Assembly (NCBI RefSeq): GCF_001908275.1
Contig: NZ_CP018620.1
Coordinates: 4,154,001-4,218,000, forward strand
Direction: 5' to 3'
Length of the DNA stretch: 64,000 nt
Source: Paenibacillus xylanexedens
GTDB lineage: Bacteria > Bacillota > Bacilli > Paenibacillales > Paenibacillaceae
The notes beneath the pieces were generated by a model, which saw nothing but the letters and a program-made list of their open reading frames with translations, searched no databases and was not told the origin of the DNA. Each line of letters starts with the position of its first letter. Positions within the stretch are counted from its first letter, which is position 1. Below are positions 1-10,280 of the stretch, in pieces. A program made the translations under genes and the position numbers.

Positions 1-1
1 C

Positions 2-706
2 GGCCGGGTAGGCGACGATGCTTTTGGCAAAGATATTTTAGAGAACTTTAGAGCAAATGCTGTAAATACGCAAAATGTGAAACCGGTTACACATTTAGAA
101 AGTGGAACGGCTCATATCATTCTGGCAGAAGGTGATAATAGTATCGTAGTGGTTGAAGCGGCGAATCGGGAAGTTACTCCTGCATATGTCGATGAAGCAG
201 CTGAAGTGATCCGCGATGCAGATATCGTATTAATTCAGCAGGAAATTCCGGAGGAAACGGTTGTGCATGTGAGTGCATTGTGTGCAGAACTCGGAACACC
301 GCTGCTGCTTAATCCCGCTCCGGCGAGAACATTGCCGCAAGAAGTGATCGACAATGCCGCATATATCACGCCAAACGAGCATGAAGCCGAGATTTTGTTT
401 CAGGGCATGAGTCCTGCACAGGCATTACGTCAGTATCCTAACAAGTTGTTCATTACGGAGGGCAGTAAAGGTGTACGGTACTTTGATGGCACTGAGGAAA
501 TTCTAGTCCCAACTTATAAAGTTGAGGCTGTTGATACTACGGGGGCAGGGGATACGTTCAACGCCGCATTTGCAGTTGCTTTGGCTGAAGGAAAAGCGTT
601 ACAAGAGAGTATACGCTTCGCCAATCGGGCTGCATCGTTGTCCGTCACCAAGTTCGGAGCGCAGGGCGGCATGCCGACGCGTGATGAAGTAGAGGAGAGC
701 TTGTAA
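2..706 (+). CDS. rbsK: Ribokinase, 5' truncated by window edge
   Basis: Phosphorylates D-ribose to ribose 5-phosphate with ATP in the cytoplasm. The reading frame is open from the first bases of the window, so the N-terminus lies upstream. Visible are the PfkB-family segment GRVGDDAFG at the very start and the C-terminal PfkB signature [13 protein letters not shown], whose GAGD aspartate is the catalytic base. The stop codon overlaps the start of rbsD (TAATG), which indicates translational coupling. First visible gene of a classic rbs operon; a repressor gene rbsR would be expected just upstream, outside the window. Identification is secure from motifs and gene order. Confidence 0.96.
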   Translation, partial: GRVGDDAFGKDILENFRANAVNTQNVKPVTHLESGTAHIILAEGDNSIVVVEAANREVTPAYVDEAAEVIRDADIVLIQQEIPEETVVHVSALCAELGTPLLLNPAPARTLPQEVIDNAAYITPNEHEAEILFQGMSPAQALRQYPNKLFITEGSKGVRYFDGTEEILVPTYKVEAVDTTGAGDTFNAAFAVALAEGKALQESIRFANRAASLSVTKFGAQGGMPTRDEVEESL

Positions 707-1107
707 TGAAAAGAAATGGCATGTTGAATAGTCACATTTCCAAGATTTTGTCGGATCTGGGCCATACGGACATGATTGCGATTGCGGATGCAGGTCTGCC
801 GGTACCGGACGGGGTACTCAAAATTGATCTGGCCCTTAAACTGGGAACACCAAGTTTTCGCGAAGTGGTGGAAGCGATCGCAGAAGATATGGTCATTGAG
901 AAAGTCATTGTGGCTGAAGAGATTTGCGAAGGCAATCCCGTAGCTATGCAATTCATCACAGAGAAATTCGGGGTAGAAGCAATTGATGCTTCCGTCAGCC
1001 ATGAACAATTCAAAGCATTAACTCGGCAGGTGAAAGCGGTCATCCGCACAGGTGAAGCCACACCCTATGCCAATTGCATTTTACAATCGGGAGTCCATTT
1101 CGGTTAA
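706..1107 (+). CDS. rbsD: D-ribose pyranase RbsD
   Basis: Interconverts beta-pyranose and beta-furanose forms of ribose so that imported sugar can be used by ribokinase. At 133 aa it matches the usual family length. It opens with [13 protein letters not shown] and carries His20 (in DLGHTD), the conserved catalytic histidine of the family, and ends with the ATPYAN segment typical of RbsD. It starts on the ATG overlapping the rbsK stop and is followed 14 bp later by rbsA. Confidence 0.97.
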   Translation: MKRNGMLNSHISKILSDLGHTDMIAIADAGLPVPDGVLKIDLALKLGTPSFREVVEAIAEDMVIEKVIVAEEICEGNPVAMQFITEKFGVEAIDASVSHEQFKALTRQVKAVIRTGEATPYANCILQSGVHFG

Positions 1108-1121
1108 AAGGAGGTTGCGTA

Positions 1122-2603
1122 ATGCACATTCAGATGCAAGACATTCATAAAGCGTTTGGAACGAATCAGGTGCTGAGCGGAGTGGATTTTGAACTAAAGG
1201 ATGGTGAAGTTCATGCCCTGATGGGGGAGAATGGAGCCGGCAAATCCACACTGATGAATATTCTGATTGGTCTTCATCAGCGTGATCAGGGAACCATTAC
1301 CATAGACGGAGAAGAAAACTATTTTGCAAGTCCGAAGGAAGCCGAGAAACTGGGTCTCACATTCATACATCAGGAGCTGAATGTATGGCCTGAAATGACG
1401 GTGCTGGATAATCTCTTTATTGGTAAGGAACTGACATCATCGTTCGGATTGCTCAATACAAGACAAATGAAAGCGCTTGCCAAAGAACAGTTCGCCAAGC
1501 TTTCCGTAGACATACCACTGGAACGTCCTGCGGGAGAGTGCTCTGTCGGGCAGCAACAGATGATCGAGATTGCCAAAGCGCTAATGACAGATGCCAAGGT
1601 CATCATTATGGATGAGCCAACAGCAGCACTTACGGAGCGTGAGATCCAGAAGCTGTTTGGTGTAATCAGCTCGCTGAAGAAGGAAGGCGTATCCATCGTC
1701 TATATTTCTCACCGAATGGAGGAGATATTCACGATATGTGACCGGATTACCATCATGCGTGACGGAAGAACGGTAGACACACAAGCTATTCCGCAGACAA
1801 GCTTTGATGAAGTGGTGCGGAAAATGGTAGGTCGTGAACTTACCGAGCGTTATCCTGTCCGGAATCCTTCTTATGGTGAAGTTGTCCTCGAAGTAAGGAA
1901 TGCAAGCAGCAAAGGTCTATTCGAGAATATTAACTTCACCGTGAGAGCGGGGGAAATACTCGGTTTCTCTGGACTCATGGGTTCTGGACGAACAGAGATC
2001 ATGAGAACCATCTTTGGTTTGGATACGTTGGATAGCGGTGAAATCTTCATCCGCGGCAAAAAAGCGAACATTCGTAAACCGGCAGATGCAGTGAAACATG
2101 GAATCGGGTTTATTACAGAAGACCGCAAGGATGAGGGGCTGGTATTAGACTTCTCTATTCGCGAGAATATGGCGTTGCCAAATCTGTTCAGTTTCTCAAG
2201 CAAAGGTTTCATCTCAACTTCAAAAGAACAAGACTTCGTAGATACACTGATCAAACGTCTACAGATCAAAACGCAATCCTCCGAGACGGCGGCAAGGAAT
2301 CTATCCGGGGGTAACCAGCAGAAGGTGGTTATCGCGAAATGGGTTGGTATCGGACCAAGCGTACTTATCCTGGATGAACCTACCCGCGGAGTGGATGTCG
2401 GGGCGAAGCGCGAAATCTATGAATTGATGAATGAACTGACTGACCGCGGCGTTGCAATCATCATGGTATCGTCGGAGCTGCCTGAAGTGCTTGGCATGAG
2501 CGACCGGATCGCGGTTGTGCATGAGGGACACATCAGTGGCGAGGTTGCAAGGGAAGTAGCAACACAAGAACACATTATGACATTGGCCACAGGGGGACAG
2601 TGA
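1122..2603 (+). CDS. rbsA: Ribose ABC transporter ATP-binding protein RbsA
   Basis: Double-domain ATPase (493 aa) of the ribose importer, acting at the inner face of the membrane. The first half has Walker [10 protein letters not shown] at about residues 35-43 and Walker [11 protein letters not shown]. The second half has the degenerate P-loop GLMGSGRTE, the signature [14 protein letters not shown] and Walker [12 protein letters not shown], the standard asymmetry of RbsA/MglA proteins. The ATG at 1122 is chosen because AAAGGAGG lies just upstream; an in-frame ATG at 1074 would overlap rbsD and has no ribosome site. The stop is one base from the rbsC start. Confidence 0.97.
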   Translation: MHIQMQDIHKAFGTNQVLSGVDFELKDGEVHALMGENGAGKSTLMNILIGLHQRDQGTITIDGEENYFASPKEAEKLGLTFIHQELNVWPEMTVLDNLFIGKELTSSFGLLNTRQMKALAKEQFAKLSVDIPLERPAGECSVGQQQMIEIAKALMTDAKVIIMDEPTAALTEREIQKLFGVISSLKKEGVSIVYISHRMEEIFTICDRITIMRDGRTVDTQAIPQTSFDEVVRKMVGRELTERYPVRNPSYGEVVLEVRNASSKGLFENINFTVRAGEILGFSGLMGSGRTEIMRTIFGLDTLDSGEIFIRGKKANIRKPADAVKHGIGFITEDRKDEGLVLDFSIRENMALPNLFSFSSKGFISTSKEQDFVDTLIKRLQIKTQSSETAARNLSGGNQQKVVIAKWVGIGPSVLILDEPTRGVDVGAKREIYELMNELTDRGVAIIMVSSELPEVLGMSDRIAVVHEGHISGEVAREVATQEHIMTLATGGQ

Positions 2604-2604
2604 T

Positions 2605-3576
2605 ATGACAACAATGCAGGAAAACAAAACGGCTAAAAGCGGATTCCGTTTCTCAAACGTGATACAAAAATTGGGACCGCTGCTTGGCTTAATCATTCTT
2701 ATTCTCATCGTATCGGTGTTGAATCCAAGTTTCTTGGAACCGCTCAATATCTTGAATTTATTGCGTCAAGTCTCGATTAATGCGCTGATTGCTTTTGGTA
2801 TGACGTTTGTTATCCTGACGGGTGGAATTGATCTGTCGGTCGGCTCAATCCTGGCTTTATCCAGTGCTTTTGTAGCAAATATGATGTTGTCTGGTCTCGA
2901 TCCGATCTTGTCCATCATTATTGGTGTAGCACTCGGTGGTGTCATGGGTATGGTGAACGGACTAATGATTACCAAAGGTAAAATGGCTCCGTTTATCGCT
3001 ACATTGGCAACCATGACGATATTCAGAGGACTGACATTGGTGTACACCAATGGTAATCCAATTACAGGGCTCGGGGATAACCTGTTGTTCCAACTGTTTG
3101 GCCGCGGTTACCTGCTGGGCATTCCGGTACCTGCAATCACGATGCTGATTACCTTCATGATTCTGTGGATTGTTTTGCATAAAACGGCTTTTGGTCGTAA
3201 AACGTACGCCATCGGCGGTAATGAGAAAGCTTCCATTATCTCGGGTATCAAAGTTAATCGCGTGAAAATTATGATCTACTCCCTGACAGGTATGCTCGCT
3301 GCTCTGGCAGGTGCAATTCTGACATCGCGTTTGAATTCAGCGCAACCAACGGCAGGTACATCCTACGAGCTGGATGCAATCGCAGCAGTTGTATTGGGTG
3401 GTACAAGCCTTGCTGGAGGACGCGGACGCATCGTTGGTACACTGATCGGTGTTCTGATTATCGGCGTGTTGAATAATGGATTGAACTTGCTTGAAGTAAA
3501 CTCATTTTATCAAATGGTTGTAAAAGGTATCGTCATTGCCATTGCCGTCCTGCTGGACCGCAAGAAAACAGCATAA
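2605..3576 (+). CDS. rbsC: Ribose ABC transporter permease RbsC
   Basis: Membrane channel subunit (323 aa) of the ribose importer, of the BPD_transp_2 family. Hydrophobic segments run throughout, and the family signatures TGGIDLSVGSILALSS (about 70-85) and VLGGTSLAGGRGRIVGTLIG (about 262-281) are present. It is coupled to rbsA with one base between genes and is followed 14 bp later by rbsB. Works with RbsA and RbsB. Confidence 0.97.
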   Translation: MTTMQENKTAKSGFRFSNVIQKLGPLLGLIILILIVSVLNPSFLEPLNILNLLRQVSINALIAFGMTFVILTGGIDLSVGSILALSSAFVANMMLSGLDPILSIIIGVALGGVMGMVNGLMITKGKMAPFIATLATMTIFRGLTLVYTNGNPITGLGDNLLFQLFGRGYLLGIPVPAITMLITFMILWIVLHKTAFGRKTYAIGGNEKASIISGIKVNRVKIMIYSLTGMLAALAGAILTSRLNSAQPTAGTSYELDAIAAVVLGGTSLAGGRGRIVGTLIGVLIIGVLNNGLNLLEVNSFYQMVVKGIVIAIAVLLDRKKTA

Positions 3577-3590
3577 GGAGAGAAGCGAAT

Positions 3591-4523
3591 ATGAAAAAGT
3601 GGACTGTAACACTCATAAGTATGCTGATGATCATCGTTCTGGCCGGGTGCTCTCTGGAGCCACCGGAATGGGCGAAACCCAACCCAAACAAAAGTAATGG
3701 ACAGAAGAAAATAGGTCTGTCGATATCTACACTAAACAATCCATTCTTTGTATCACTGAAGGACGGGGTAATGGCTGAAGCCAAAAAACAGGGAATACAG
3801 GTCATCGTGGTGGATGCGCAGAACGATTCGGCAAAACAAACCAATGATGTTGATGATCTCATTCAGCAAGGCGTTAGTGCACTGCTAATTAACCCTGCGG
3901 ACTCTGCAGCGATCTCCACAGCGGTTCAATCCGCTAATAGTGTGGGCATTCCTGTGATCACGCTGGATCGCTCCGCAGATAAAGGCGAAGTGGCGGCACT
4001 AGTGGCATCGGATAACGTTAAAGGTGGACGCATGGCAGCTGAATATTTTGTGGAACAACTGGGTGAGGGAGCAAAAGTCATTGAACTTGAGGGTGTACCT
4101 GGCGCTTCCGCAACAAGAGAACGGGGTAAAGGTTTCCATGAAGTGGCTGACAAGCAACTTGATGTGGTTTCCAAACAATCTGCTGATTTCGATCGGTCCA
4201 AAGGATTAAATGTCATGGAGAATCTGCTTCAGGGTAATCCTGACGTGCAGGCAGTATTTGCCCATAATGATGAGATGGCACTTGGTGCGATTGAAGCGAT
4301 TCAAAGCTCAGGTAAAGACATTCCGGTCATCGGATTCGACGGCAATGATGATGCAATCAAATCCATTCAGGATGGGAAATTGACGGCAACAGTCGCTCAG
4401 CAGCCTATACTGATTGGCCAACTGGCGCTGCAAGCAGCTCTGGATGTGCTCAGTGGCAAGCAGGTGGAGTCATCGATTCCCGCTGAATTAAAGCTGGTAA
4501 CCAAGGAAAATGTGAATGAGTAA
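3591..4523 (+). CDS. rbsB: Ribose-binding lipoprotein RbsB
   Basis: Extracellular substrate-binding component (310 aa), a periplasmic-binding-protein-like fold of the LacI/RbsB family (Peripla_BP_4). The signal peptide ends in the lipobox LAGC (Cys20), so it is anchored to the outer face of the membrane. Visible family segments are IGLSISTLNNPFF near the start of the mature domain, and VFAHNDEMALGA and VIGFDGNDDA. Ribosome site AAGGAGAG is upstream of ATG 3591. Last gene of the rbs operon; a rho-independent terminator follows at 4575. Confidence 0.96.
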   Translation: MKKWTVTLISMLMIIVLAGCSLEPPEWAKPNPNKSNGQKKIGLSISTLNNPFFVSLKDGVMAEAKKQGIQVIVVDAQNDSAKQTNDVDDLIQQGVSALLINPADSAAISTAVQSANSVGIPVITLDRSADKGEVAALVASDNVKGGRMAAEYFVEQLGEGAKVIELEGVPGASATRERGKGFHEVADKQLDVVSKQSADFDRSKGLNVMENLLQGNPDVQAVFAHNDEMALGAIEAIQSSGKDIPVIGFDGNDDAIKSIQDGKLTATVAQQPILIGQLALQAALDVLSGKQVESSIPAELKLVTKENVNE

Positions 4524-4574
4524 ATCATCATAAAACATGTATCTTCGTTTTGGACATGAACATAGAACTAAACC

Positions 4575-4600
4575 AAGCCGCTAAATTAGCGGCTTTTTTC
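4575..4600 (+). terminator. Rho-independent terminator of the rbs operon
   Basis: A hairpin with arms AGCCGCT and AGCGGCT (loop AAATT; the complementarity continues into the A/T bases) is followed by six T residues. It lies 52 bp after the rbsB stop and closes the ribose operon. Confidence 0.9.
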
Positions 4601-4682
4601 ATTTTGGAAGAAGCGTGCGGGCATCACATCAATCAGATTATTGACTTTTAAAAGCATATTAAAGCTGCCCCAATTGAATTAA

Positions 4683-4758
4683 TGTCCACTTTGTCGTTTT
4701 GGACTGCTCCAAAATAGCATTTTTGGATATTTATATCCAGTCCATGCGTTGCTATACT
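4683..4758 (+). promoter_or_regulatory. Candidate MocR-type operator and promoter of the PLP cassette
   Basis: This A/T-rich stretch contains several overlapping repeats: TGTCCACT (4683-4690), a perfect inverted repeat TTTTGGA-CTGC-TCCAAAA (4697-4714), TGGATAT-TT-ATATCCA (4724-4739) and AGTCCA (4739-4744). A plausible -10 box TATACT lies at 4753-4758 with a poor -35 (TTTATA, 4730-4735, spacing 17). Half-sites of the TGGACT type are described for several MocR/PdxR regulators, and a MocR gene lies at 8850-10280. Assigning the site to that regulator is inference. The rest of the gap 4524-4849 contains only the rbs terminator and a strong ribosome site at 4792-4800. Confidence 0.45.
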
Positions 4759-4849
4759 AGCAAGACGTTCCACACAGTCTTCACAATACATAAGGAGGAG
4801 CTAATCTCATTGATTCATTCCTGTTTGGAATAGAAAGAAGGTGGCTGAC

Positions 4850-5593
4850 ATGAAACAGCTAGTAGAAGAAAATCTTCAAGCTGTAAGACAGCAAATGGCA
4901 TTGGCCTGCCAGGCTTCAGGTCGCAACATAGAGGACATCAAGTTGTTGCTCGCGACCAAAACGGTACCGCTAGAGAAATTACAATTAGCTATTCAAGCAG
5001 GCGAGGTCCTGTTTTGAGAAAACAAAGCTCAAGAACTCCGAGACAAATTCCCACTCATGGAACAAAGCAAACAGGTGGAATGGCATTTTATCGGACATCT
5101 GCAAACAAATAAAGTAAAGGACGTAGTTAAATATGTTACTCTCATCCATTCCGTAGATCGTCTGAAACTGGGTCAAGCGTTACATAACCAGCTTCTCAAA
5201 GAGAATAAGACCATAGACATTCTTGTGCAAATTAATACGTCCTACGAAGAAAGTAAATTTGGTGCCTCTCCAGAAACAGCCGTTGAGCTTGTAGAACAGT
5301 TGTCTCAATTCGAGACATTAAACGTGAAAGGTTTAATGACCATTGGGAAACTGAATGCAACGAACGAAGAAACACGACATTGTTTTCGACTGTTAAACCA
5401 GATCCGTACACAGATTAAAGAGAAAAATATTCCACGCGTAGAAATGGATATTTTATCAATGGGTATGTCTGGTGACTTCCAAGTCGCCATTGAAGAAGGA
5501 GCTACAATGATACGTGTAGGGACAAGTGTATTTGGTCAACGCTATTTACCGGACGAGTATTACTGGAATGAAAACACACGCATCGATGATTAA
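4850..5593 (+). pseudogene. yggS: YggS-family PLP homeostasis protein with an in-frame TGA
   Basis: A 248-codon frame homologous along its length to YggS/YlmE/PROSC proteins, which bind PLP and maintain vitamin B6 balance. The PLP-binding lysine is K37 in LLLATKTVP. Conserved downstream parts are IGHLQTNKVK, a FETLNVKGLMTIG strand and the C-terminal LSMGMSGDFQVAIEEGATMIRVGTSVFG phosphate-binding region. Codon 56 (5015-5017) is TGA where the family has glycine in the FGEN motif, so the frame reads VLF-stop-ENKAQE. One substitution (GGA to TGA) explains it; the rest of the frame is intact. Start ATG 4850 follows GAAGGTGG. It is either a recent nonsense mutation, a sequencing error or, less likely, recoding. 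Restarting at ATG 5057 would lose the PLP lysine. Confidence 0.85.
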
Positions 5594-5612
5594 GTGAGAG
5601 GTAGTGTTAAAT

Positions 5613-6818
5613 ATGAAGACAGCATCCGCTTCGTTACGTGGCCGTGATTTGATATCGCCGGTTATAGCCGCTTTAATATCCGTAATTGTTAATTACGGGG
5701 GTACATTTATTCTTGTGTTTCAAGCTGCAAAAGTCGCTGGTTTAAGCCCGGAAATGACCGCTTCCTGGATTTGGTCCATCTCGATTGGGGTAGGCGTAAC
5801 GGGAATTTGGCTCAGTTATCGATATAAGGAACCGATTATTACAGCTTGGTCTACACCGGGTGTGGCGTTTCTCGTTTCAGCATTAGCGGTAACCCCTTAT
5901 CCAGAAGCTATTGGGGCTTACATGATTTCAGCAGTCGGATTTATTATTTTAGGTTTGTCAGGCATGTTTGAACGTTTCGTTCGACTTATTCCCCCGGGCA
6001 TCGCTTCCGGATTGTTAGCTGGTATTTTACTACAGTTTGGTATTTCGGCCTTTGGAGGGGCGAAGGTAGATCCTTTGCTTGTGATTGTACTGTTTGCAGG
6101 CTATATCGTGCTAAGAAGGTTTACTTCCCGTTACGCCATTGTTGGCATATTGGCAATCGGTTTGATTTATTTGATATGCATGGGGAAAACAGACTTCAGT
6201 ACGATCCAATTGGCGGTAGCATCGCCTGTATTTGTTGTTCCAGCATTTTCGTTAAATGCTTTACTTGGCGTTGCGCTACCGCTGTTCATTATTACCTTGA
6301 CAGGGCAGTATATGCCCGGAATGCTTGTTCTGCGTAATGATGGATTCAAGACAAGTGCCAATCCTATTTTGGCCGTAACAGGTTTGGGTTCGCTTCTTGC
6401 AGCCCCATTCGGATCACATGCTTTTAATGTGGCAGCTATTACAGCAGCGATTTGTACAGGAAAGGATGCACATGAGGATTCAACCAAACGTTATATTGCA
6501 GGTATTGCTTGTGGTGTTTTTTATATTTTTGTCGGCATTTTTGGCGTAACATTGGCTGCTCTGTTTTTGATTCTTCCTGCTACCTTTATTGCAACATTAG
6601 CGGGACTGGCCTTACTTGGAACCATCGGTGGCAGTCTTGCCAATGCATTAACGGACCCTAAGGGACGTGAAACTGCATTGATTACGTTTTTGGCGACAGC
6701 AGCGAATGTGACTTTGCTTGGTGTCGGGGGTGCATTTTGGGGACTGTTTGCAGGAATGATGGCACATCTACTGATGAATAGTAAATTTCCCAAAAAACAA
6801 TTTGGAACGAATAAATAA
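5613..6818 (+). CDS. benE: BenE-type benzoate/H+ symporter family permease
   Basis: Integral membrane protein (401 aa) of about 12 hydrophobic segments. BenE-family features are an N-terminal [15 protein letters not shown] segment, the [11 protein letters not shown] motif near residue 75 and a C-terminal half with [17 protein letters not shown]. Characterised BenE proteins import benzoate with protons, but the substrate here is unknown. The placement between yggS and glyA and opposite a MocR gene suggests a transported compound linked to PLP-dependent metabolism (inference). ATG 5613 is preferred over GTG 5604 because GAGAGG is spaced correctly for it. The gap from yggS is 19 bp and to glyA 25 bp, so one transcript is likely. 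Confidence 0.8.
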   Translation: MKTASASLRGRDLISPVIAALISVIVNYGGTFILVFQAAKVAGLSPEMTASWIWSISIGVGVTGIWLSYRYKEPIITAWSTPGVAFLVSALAVTPYPEAIGAYMISAVGFIILGLSGMFERFVRLIPPGIASGLLAGILLQFGISAFGGAKVDPLLVIVLFAGYIVLRRFTSRYAIVGILAIGLIYLICMGKTDFSTIQLAVASPVFVVPAFSLNALLGVALPLFIITLTGQYMPGMLVLRNDGFKTSANPILAVTGLGSLLAAPFGSHAFNVAAITAAICTGKDAHEDSTKRYIAGIACGVFYIFVGIFGVTLAALFLILPATFIATLAGLALLGTIGGSLANALTDPKGRETALITFLATAANVTLLGVGGAFWGLFAGMMAHLLMNSKFPKKQFGTNK

Positions 6819-6843
6819 CCGTAATATTGAGAGGAAGATGTTC

Positions 6844-8088
6844 ATGAAACATTTGGAGAAGCAAGATAAAGTAATAGGAATGGCTGTCCAGCAAGAGCTT
6901 GGAAGGCAGCGGGATACGATAGAACTGATTGCATCAGAGAATTTTGTAAGTCAAGCTGTGATGGAAGCAACAGGTTCGGTATTGACCAATAAATATGCGG
7001 AGGGGTATCCGGGTAGAAGATATTATGGCGGATGTGAGCATGTCGATACAGTCGAAGAGATAGCGAATAGCCGCCTTAAAGCACTTTTTGGCGCTGAACA
7101 TGCGAATGTGCAGCCTCACTCCGGTTCTCAGGCCAACATGGCAGTATATTTTGCCTCGGTTGAGATTGGGGACACAATACTTGGCATGAATCTATCCCAA
7201 GGTGGTCATCTAACACACGGAAGTACTGTTAATTTTTCGGGTAGGTTTTACAATTTTGTTCCATATGGTGTCGATGCACAGACGGGCCGCATTGACTTTG
7301 ACGAAGTACGTAAACTTGCTTATAAGTATCGTCCACGCATGATTGTTGCAGGTGGAAGTGCATACCCGCGGACCATTGAGTTTGAATTGTTTGCCCAGAT
7401 TGCCGCCGAAGTGGGAGCTCTTTTCTTTGTAGATATGGCGCATATAGCAGGAATTGTTGCGGCAGGTTTGCATCCTAACCCGGTACCACATGCCCATTTT
7501 GTTTCAACCACCACACACAAGACCTTACGAGGACCACGAGGGGGAGCCATTTTGTGCCGGGACTCCTGGGCAAAGGCGATCGACAAAGCTGTATTCCCGG
7601 GAACCCAGGGTGGGCCATTCATGCACGTTATCGCGGGGAAAGCGGTGGCATTAGGCGAGGCATTGCAATCCGAGTTCACAACATATATTGAAGGTGTACT
7701 GAATAACGCCAACGTATTGGCAGAAACTTTAATAAATGAAGGACTCACCCTTGTATCGGGAGGAACAGATAATCATATCGTGTTGGTTGACTTACGAACT
7801 ATGGGCCTTACAGGCAAAGAAGCCGAAGCTTTACTGGATGAAGTAGGGATTACGGCGAATAAAAATGCAATCCCTCACGATACGGCAAGTCCTTTGGTTA
7901 CGAGCGGTATTCGTTTTGGAACTCCGGCTATGACTTCAAGAGGACTTGGAGCCAGGGAAATGAAAGAAATTGCTCAGCTGATAGGGCTTGCTTTTAAAAA
8001 TCCAAAGAACTCAGATGTGAAAAAACAGATATTAGGAAATGTCCGTGAAATCACTTCGCAATTTCCTCTATATGAAGGGCTTAAATAG
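6844..8088 (+). CDS. glyA: Serine hydroxymethyltransferase
   Basis: PLP enzyme that interconverts serine and glycine while transferring a one-carbon unit to tetrahydrofolate; cytoplasmic, normally a dimer. At 414 aa it has the standard bacterial length. Seen are [11 protein letters not shown] (about 27-37), [35 protein letters not shown] (D198 facing the pyridine nitrogen, H200) and the Schiff-base lysine K226 in [17 protein letters not shown] 6844 is 8 bp after AGAGGA; an ATG at 6838 is too close. Its location in a MocR-linked cassette suggests a specialised second copy beside a housekeeping glyA elsewhere; that is inference. Confidence 0.94.
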   Translation: MKHLEKQDKVIGMAVQQELGRQRDTIELIASENFVSQAVMEATGSVLTNKYAEGYPGRRYYGGCEHVDTVEEIANSRLKALFGAEHANVQPHSGSQANMAVYFASVEIGDTILGMNLSQGGHLTHGSTVNFSGRFYNFVPYGVDAQTGRIDFDEVRKLAYKYRPRMIVAGGSAYPRTIEFELFAQIAAEVGALFFVDMAHIAGIVAAGLHPNPVPHAHFVSTTTHKTLRGPRGGAILCRDSWAKAIDKAVFPGTQGGPFMHVIAGKAVALGEALQSEFTTYIEGVLNNANVLAETLINEGLTLVSGGTDNHIVLVDLRTMGLTGKEAEALLDEVGITANKNAIPHDTASPLVTSGIRFGTPAMTSRGLGAREMKEIAQLIGLAFKNPKNSDVKKQILGNVREITSQFPLYEGLK

Positions 8089-8108
8089 CTCAACAGCAGA
8101 CACTAATA

Positions 8109-8148
8109 GAGCCTGCAATTGTTCCTAATGGATAACAATTGCAGGCTC
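8109..8148. terminator. Long perfect hairpin between convergent genes
   Basis: Arms GAGCCTGCAATTGTT (8109-8123) and AACAATTGCAGGCTC (8134-8148) pair perfectly over 15 bp with a 10-nt loop. It lies between glyA and the convergent gene at 8184-8804. No T tract follows on either strand, so termination efficiency is uncertain, but position and stem strength fit a bidirectional terminator. Confidence 0.6.
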
Positions 8149-8183
8149 GTAATGTGCTTGTTTATATTGAAACTTAAGACGCC

Positions 8184-8804
8184 CTAGTAGGCTATACCTA
8201 CACGAGACTGTACATACTCATCAGACATTAATTGCTGATAAGCAAACTCCGCAGTATCGATTACAGATATAGAAGTTCCACCGTCAGGCAAATAGTCGCG
8301 CTCAACCCGGTACTTACCAAGAGATTCTCCATCAAATAAGTAGGTAGGACACACGATGGTCCATTCTAACTCTGAAGCCTTGAGAGTGTTGTACATCTCC
8401 AGATGCTCCTCAGCTGCTCGCGTGGACTTACGTTTGGACTCAGGGGATTGAAAACGAAGCAAGCCAGGATCCGTTCGACTTTCCAATATTCCTGCTGTAC
8501 CAATGGTAATGATTCTTTTGATACGCTCCTGAGCCATAGCCTCAACAATATGCCCCATGGATTGCGATAATGTAGTCGTTCCATCGGTACTTAAGGAACT
8601 AACAACGAGATCTACACCCTGTATGGCGTGATGAATATCCTCTTTGACTAAAGCGTTTCCTTGATGCAGAACGAAATTGTCATCGTTGATTTGTACCTTT
8701 TCCGGGCTTCTAACCAGTGCAGTTACATGATGATTGGAACGTAGGGCATTAGAGACGAAATGACTTCCAACCCGTCCGGTGGCTCCTAACACTAAAATTT
8801 TCAT
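8184..8804 (-). CDS. NAD(P)-binding Rossmann-fold protein (NmrA/SDR-like)
   Basis: Protein of 206 aa starting MKILVLGATGRVGSHFV, with the GxTGxxG dinucleotide-binding loop of atypical short-chain dehydrogenases (NAD(P)H-binding, YwnB/YesF-like). Further family features are a second strand followed by ALVRSPEKV, GVDLVVSSLS near residue 70 and ITIGTAGIL in the middle. Substrate unknown. The start is the ATG at 8804, 9 bp after AAAGGATG; a further in-frame ATG at 8816 overlaps that ribosome site. It follows the MocR gene on the same strand and is likely co-transcribed with it. Confidence 0.8.
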   Translation of the reverse strand: MKILVLGATGRVGSHFVSNALRSNHHVTALVRSPEKVQINDDNFVLHQGNALVKEDIHHAIQGVDLVVSSLSTDGTTTLSQSMGHIVEAMAQERIKRIITIGTAGILESRTDPGLLRFQSPESKRKSTRAAEEHLEMYNTLKASELEWTIVCPTYLFDGESLGKYRVERDYLPDGGTSISVIDTAEFAYQQLMSDEYVQSRVGIAY

Positions 8805-8849
8805 TACAAAAAACATCCTTTCGAATCCGATTGGAGAGCATATTCTCCA

Positions 8850-10280
8850 TCATAATACAATCTTTGCAAGCCGATGTATGCCTTCCTCAATCTGCTCCTC
8901 ATCCACTTTCGCAAAACCTAATATCCATCCTTTTCGATGACTCTCCAAGCAATATCTACTAAGCGGATACACGCGTACACCTTGATCAAGGGCAGCATTC
9001 GTCAGCGCTTCTTCGTCAAATGACGTTTCAGATTCTAGAAGCATATGTAATCCTGTTTCCACACCACTTAATGTAAATCGTGAGCCTAACCCAGAAGCAA
9101 CAATGGCTTTGGTCATGACTTCGTGTCTGCGTCGATATATGTTACGAACTCTTCTCATATGGCGCATGAAATGACCACGTTCAATAAAATGAGTTAGCGT
9201 TAATTGTTCCATAATCGGCAGATGACGATAGGTTAATTCATGAACTTGAGTAAGGCGATCGATAGCTATTTTGGGGCCGATGATAGCGGATAGTCGAATG
9301 CCTGGTGCAACCATTTTGGAAAAACTCATCATATAAAGCGTATTCTGAGGTTGCTGACTAAATATAGTTGGAAGCGGATCTCCACGGTACCTAAATTCGC
9401 TATCGTAATCATCCTCAACAATCCAATATCGATGATGAGCTGCCAAGTGCATCAATTGTTGCCTGCGTGGCTCCGACATAATAACACCAACGGCGCATTG
9501 ATGAGAAGGTGTGACAAATACAAGTTTTGTCTGTGGGTGAATATGATCTACACATAATCCATACTCATCGACTGGAACGGGATCGACTTGCATCCGGCGG
9601 TATTTCATCGCCATCCAAGCGGCTGGGAAGCCGGGATCTTCTACGGAAACTGTGTCTCCCTCACTTAAGAGTGCCTGGGCAATTAAATCAATACTATGTT
9701 GTGCACCTGAGGTTAACAAGATTTGATCAACATCGATATGAATGCCTCGTTCAAGTGACAAATAACGCTGAATCTGTTCTCTTAACGCTAGTAACCCTCT
9801 GGCATCGCCATAAGCCCATATATCCAGATTAGTTTCAGTGGAAGCTTGTAAAAAAGATTGCCTCCAGGCTTTTGTGAAACTTTCATCCAGATAAGGCTCG
9901 TGGGGATTAAAATCAATTTCTATTTTGCGATTGTCTCTATTGCCAAACCAACTATGCAGATGACCAATCGATTCGTTTAGTGTAGGCAATTCGGGCGGAA
10001 TAGGCCCTTGCATCGTGACGTCTTCTGATGAACGAGGTGCATAGGTCCAATCACTAACTCTTGTCCCGGCTCGTCGGGAGGTTACCGTATACCCTCGACT
10101 GAATAATTCCTCGTACACAATCTGTATGGTTGACCGTGAAACACCAATTAATTGAGCAAGTTCACGTGAGGGGAGTAGCAATTCGCCTGGTTGCCATTTC
10201 CCGGTTGTGATATTATGAATCGCTTGATCCAAAAGTTGCTGCCAGATCGGGCGTTGGTCATTCCGATTAACTTTTAGCAT
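8850..10280 (-). CDS. MocR-family regulator (GntR HTH fused to aminotransferase fold)
   Basis: 476-aa fusion. An N-terminal winged helix of the GntR type (about 10-78, with LPSRELAQLIGVSRSTIQIVYEEL split over the recognition helix) is joined through a linker to a class I aminotransferase-like domain (about 115-470). The PLP-binding set is retained: D291 in VEDDYDSEF and Schiff-base K322 in SFSKMVAPGIRL. MocR proteins use PLP or its amino-acid adduct as ligand and often control vitamin B6 or amino-acid genes. It faces a cassette of a PLP homeostasis gene, a permease and a PLP enzyme, so control of that cassette is a reasonable inference. ATG 10280 is chosen because GGAG lies 9 bp before it; ATG 10301 lacks a ribosome site. 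Confidence 0.92.
   Translation of the reverse strand: MLKVNRNDQRPIWQQLLDQAIHNITTGKWQPGELLLPSRELAQLIGVSRSTIQIVYEELFSRGYTVTSRRAGTRVSDWTYAPRSSEDVTMQGPIPPELPTLNESIGHLHSWFGNRDNRKIEIDFNPHEPYLDESFTKAWRQSFLQASTETNLDIWAYGDARGLLALREQIQRYLSLERGIHIDVDQILLTSGAQHSIDLIAQALLSEGDTVSVEDPGFPAAWMAMKYRRMQVDPVPVDEYGLCVDHIHPQTKLVFVTPSHQCAVGVIMSEPRRQQLMHLAAHHRYWIVEDDYDSEFRYRGDPLPTIFSQQPQNTLYMMSFSKMVAPGIRLSAIIGPKIAIDRLTQVHELTYRHLPIMEQLTLTHFIERGHFMRHMRRVRNIYRRRHEVMTKAIVASGLGSRFTLSGVETGLHMLLESETSFDEEALTNAALDQGVRVYPLSRYCLESHRKGWILGFAKVDEEQIEEGIHRLAKIVL

Noticed and set aside
514..1008. 164-codon open frame on the minus strand over rbsK and rbsD
   Set aside because: It lies antisense to two well-identified genes and its translation shows no recognisable domain.
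5015..5017. Selenocysteine reading of the TGA in yggS
   Set aside because: The family has glycine at this site, and no convincing bacterial SECIS-type hairpin is visible directly after the codon.
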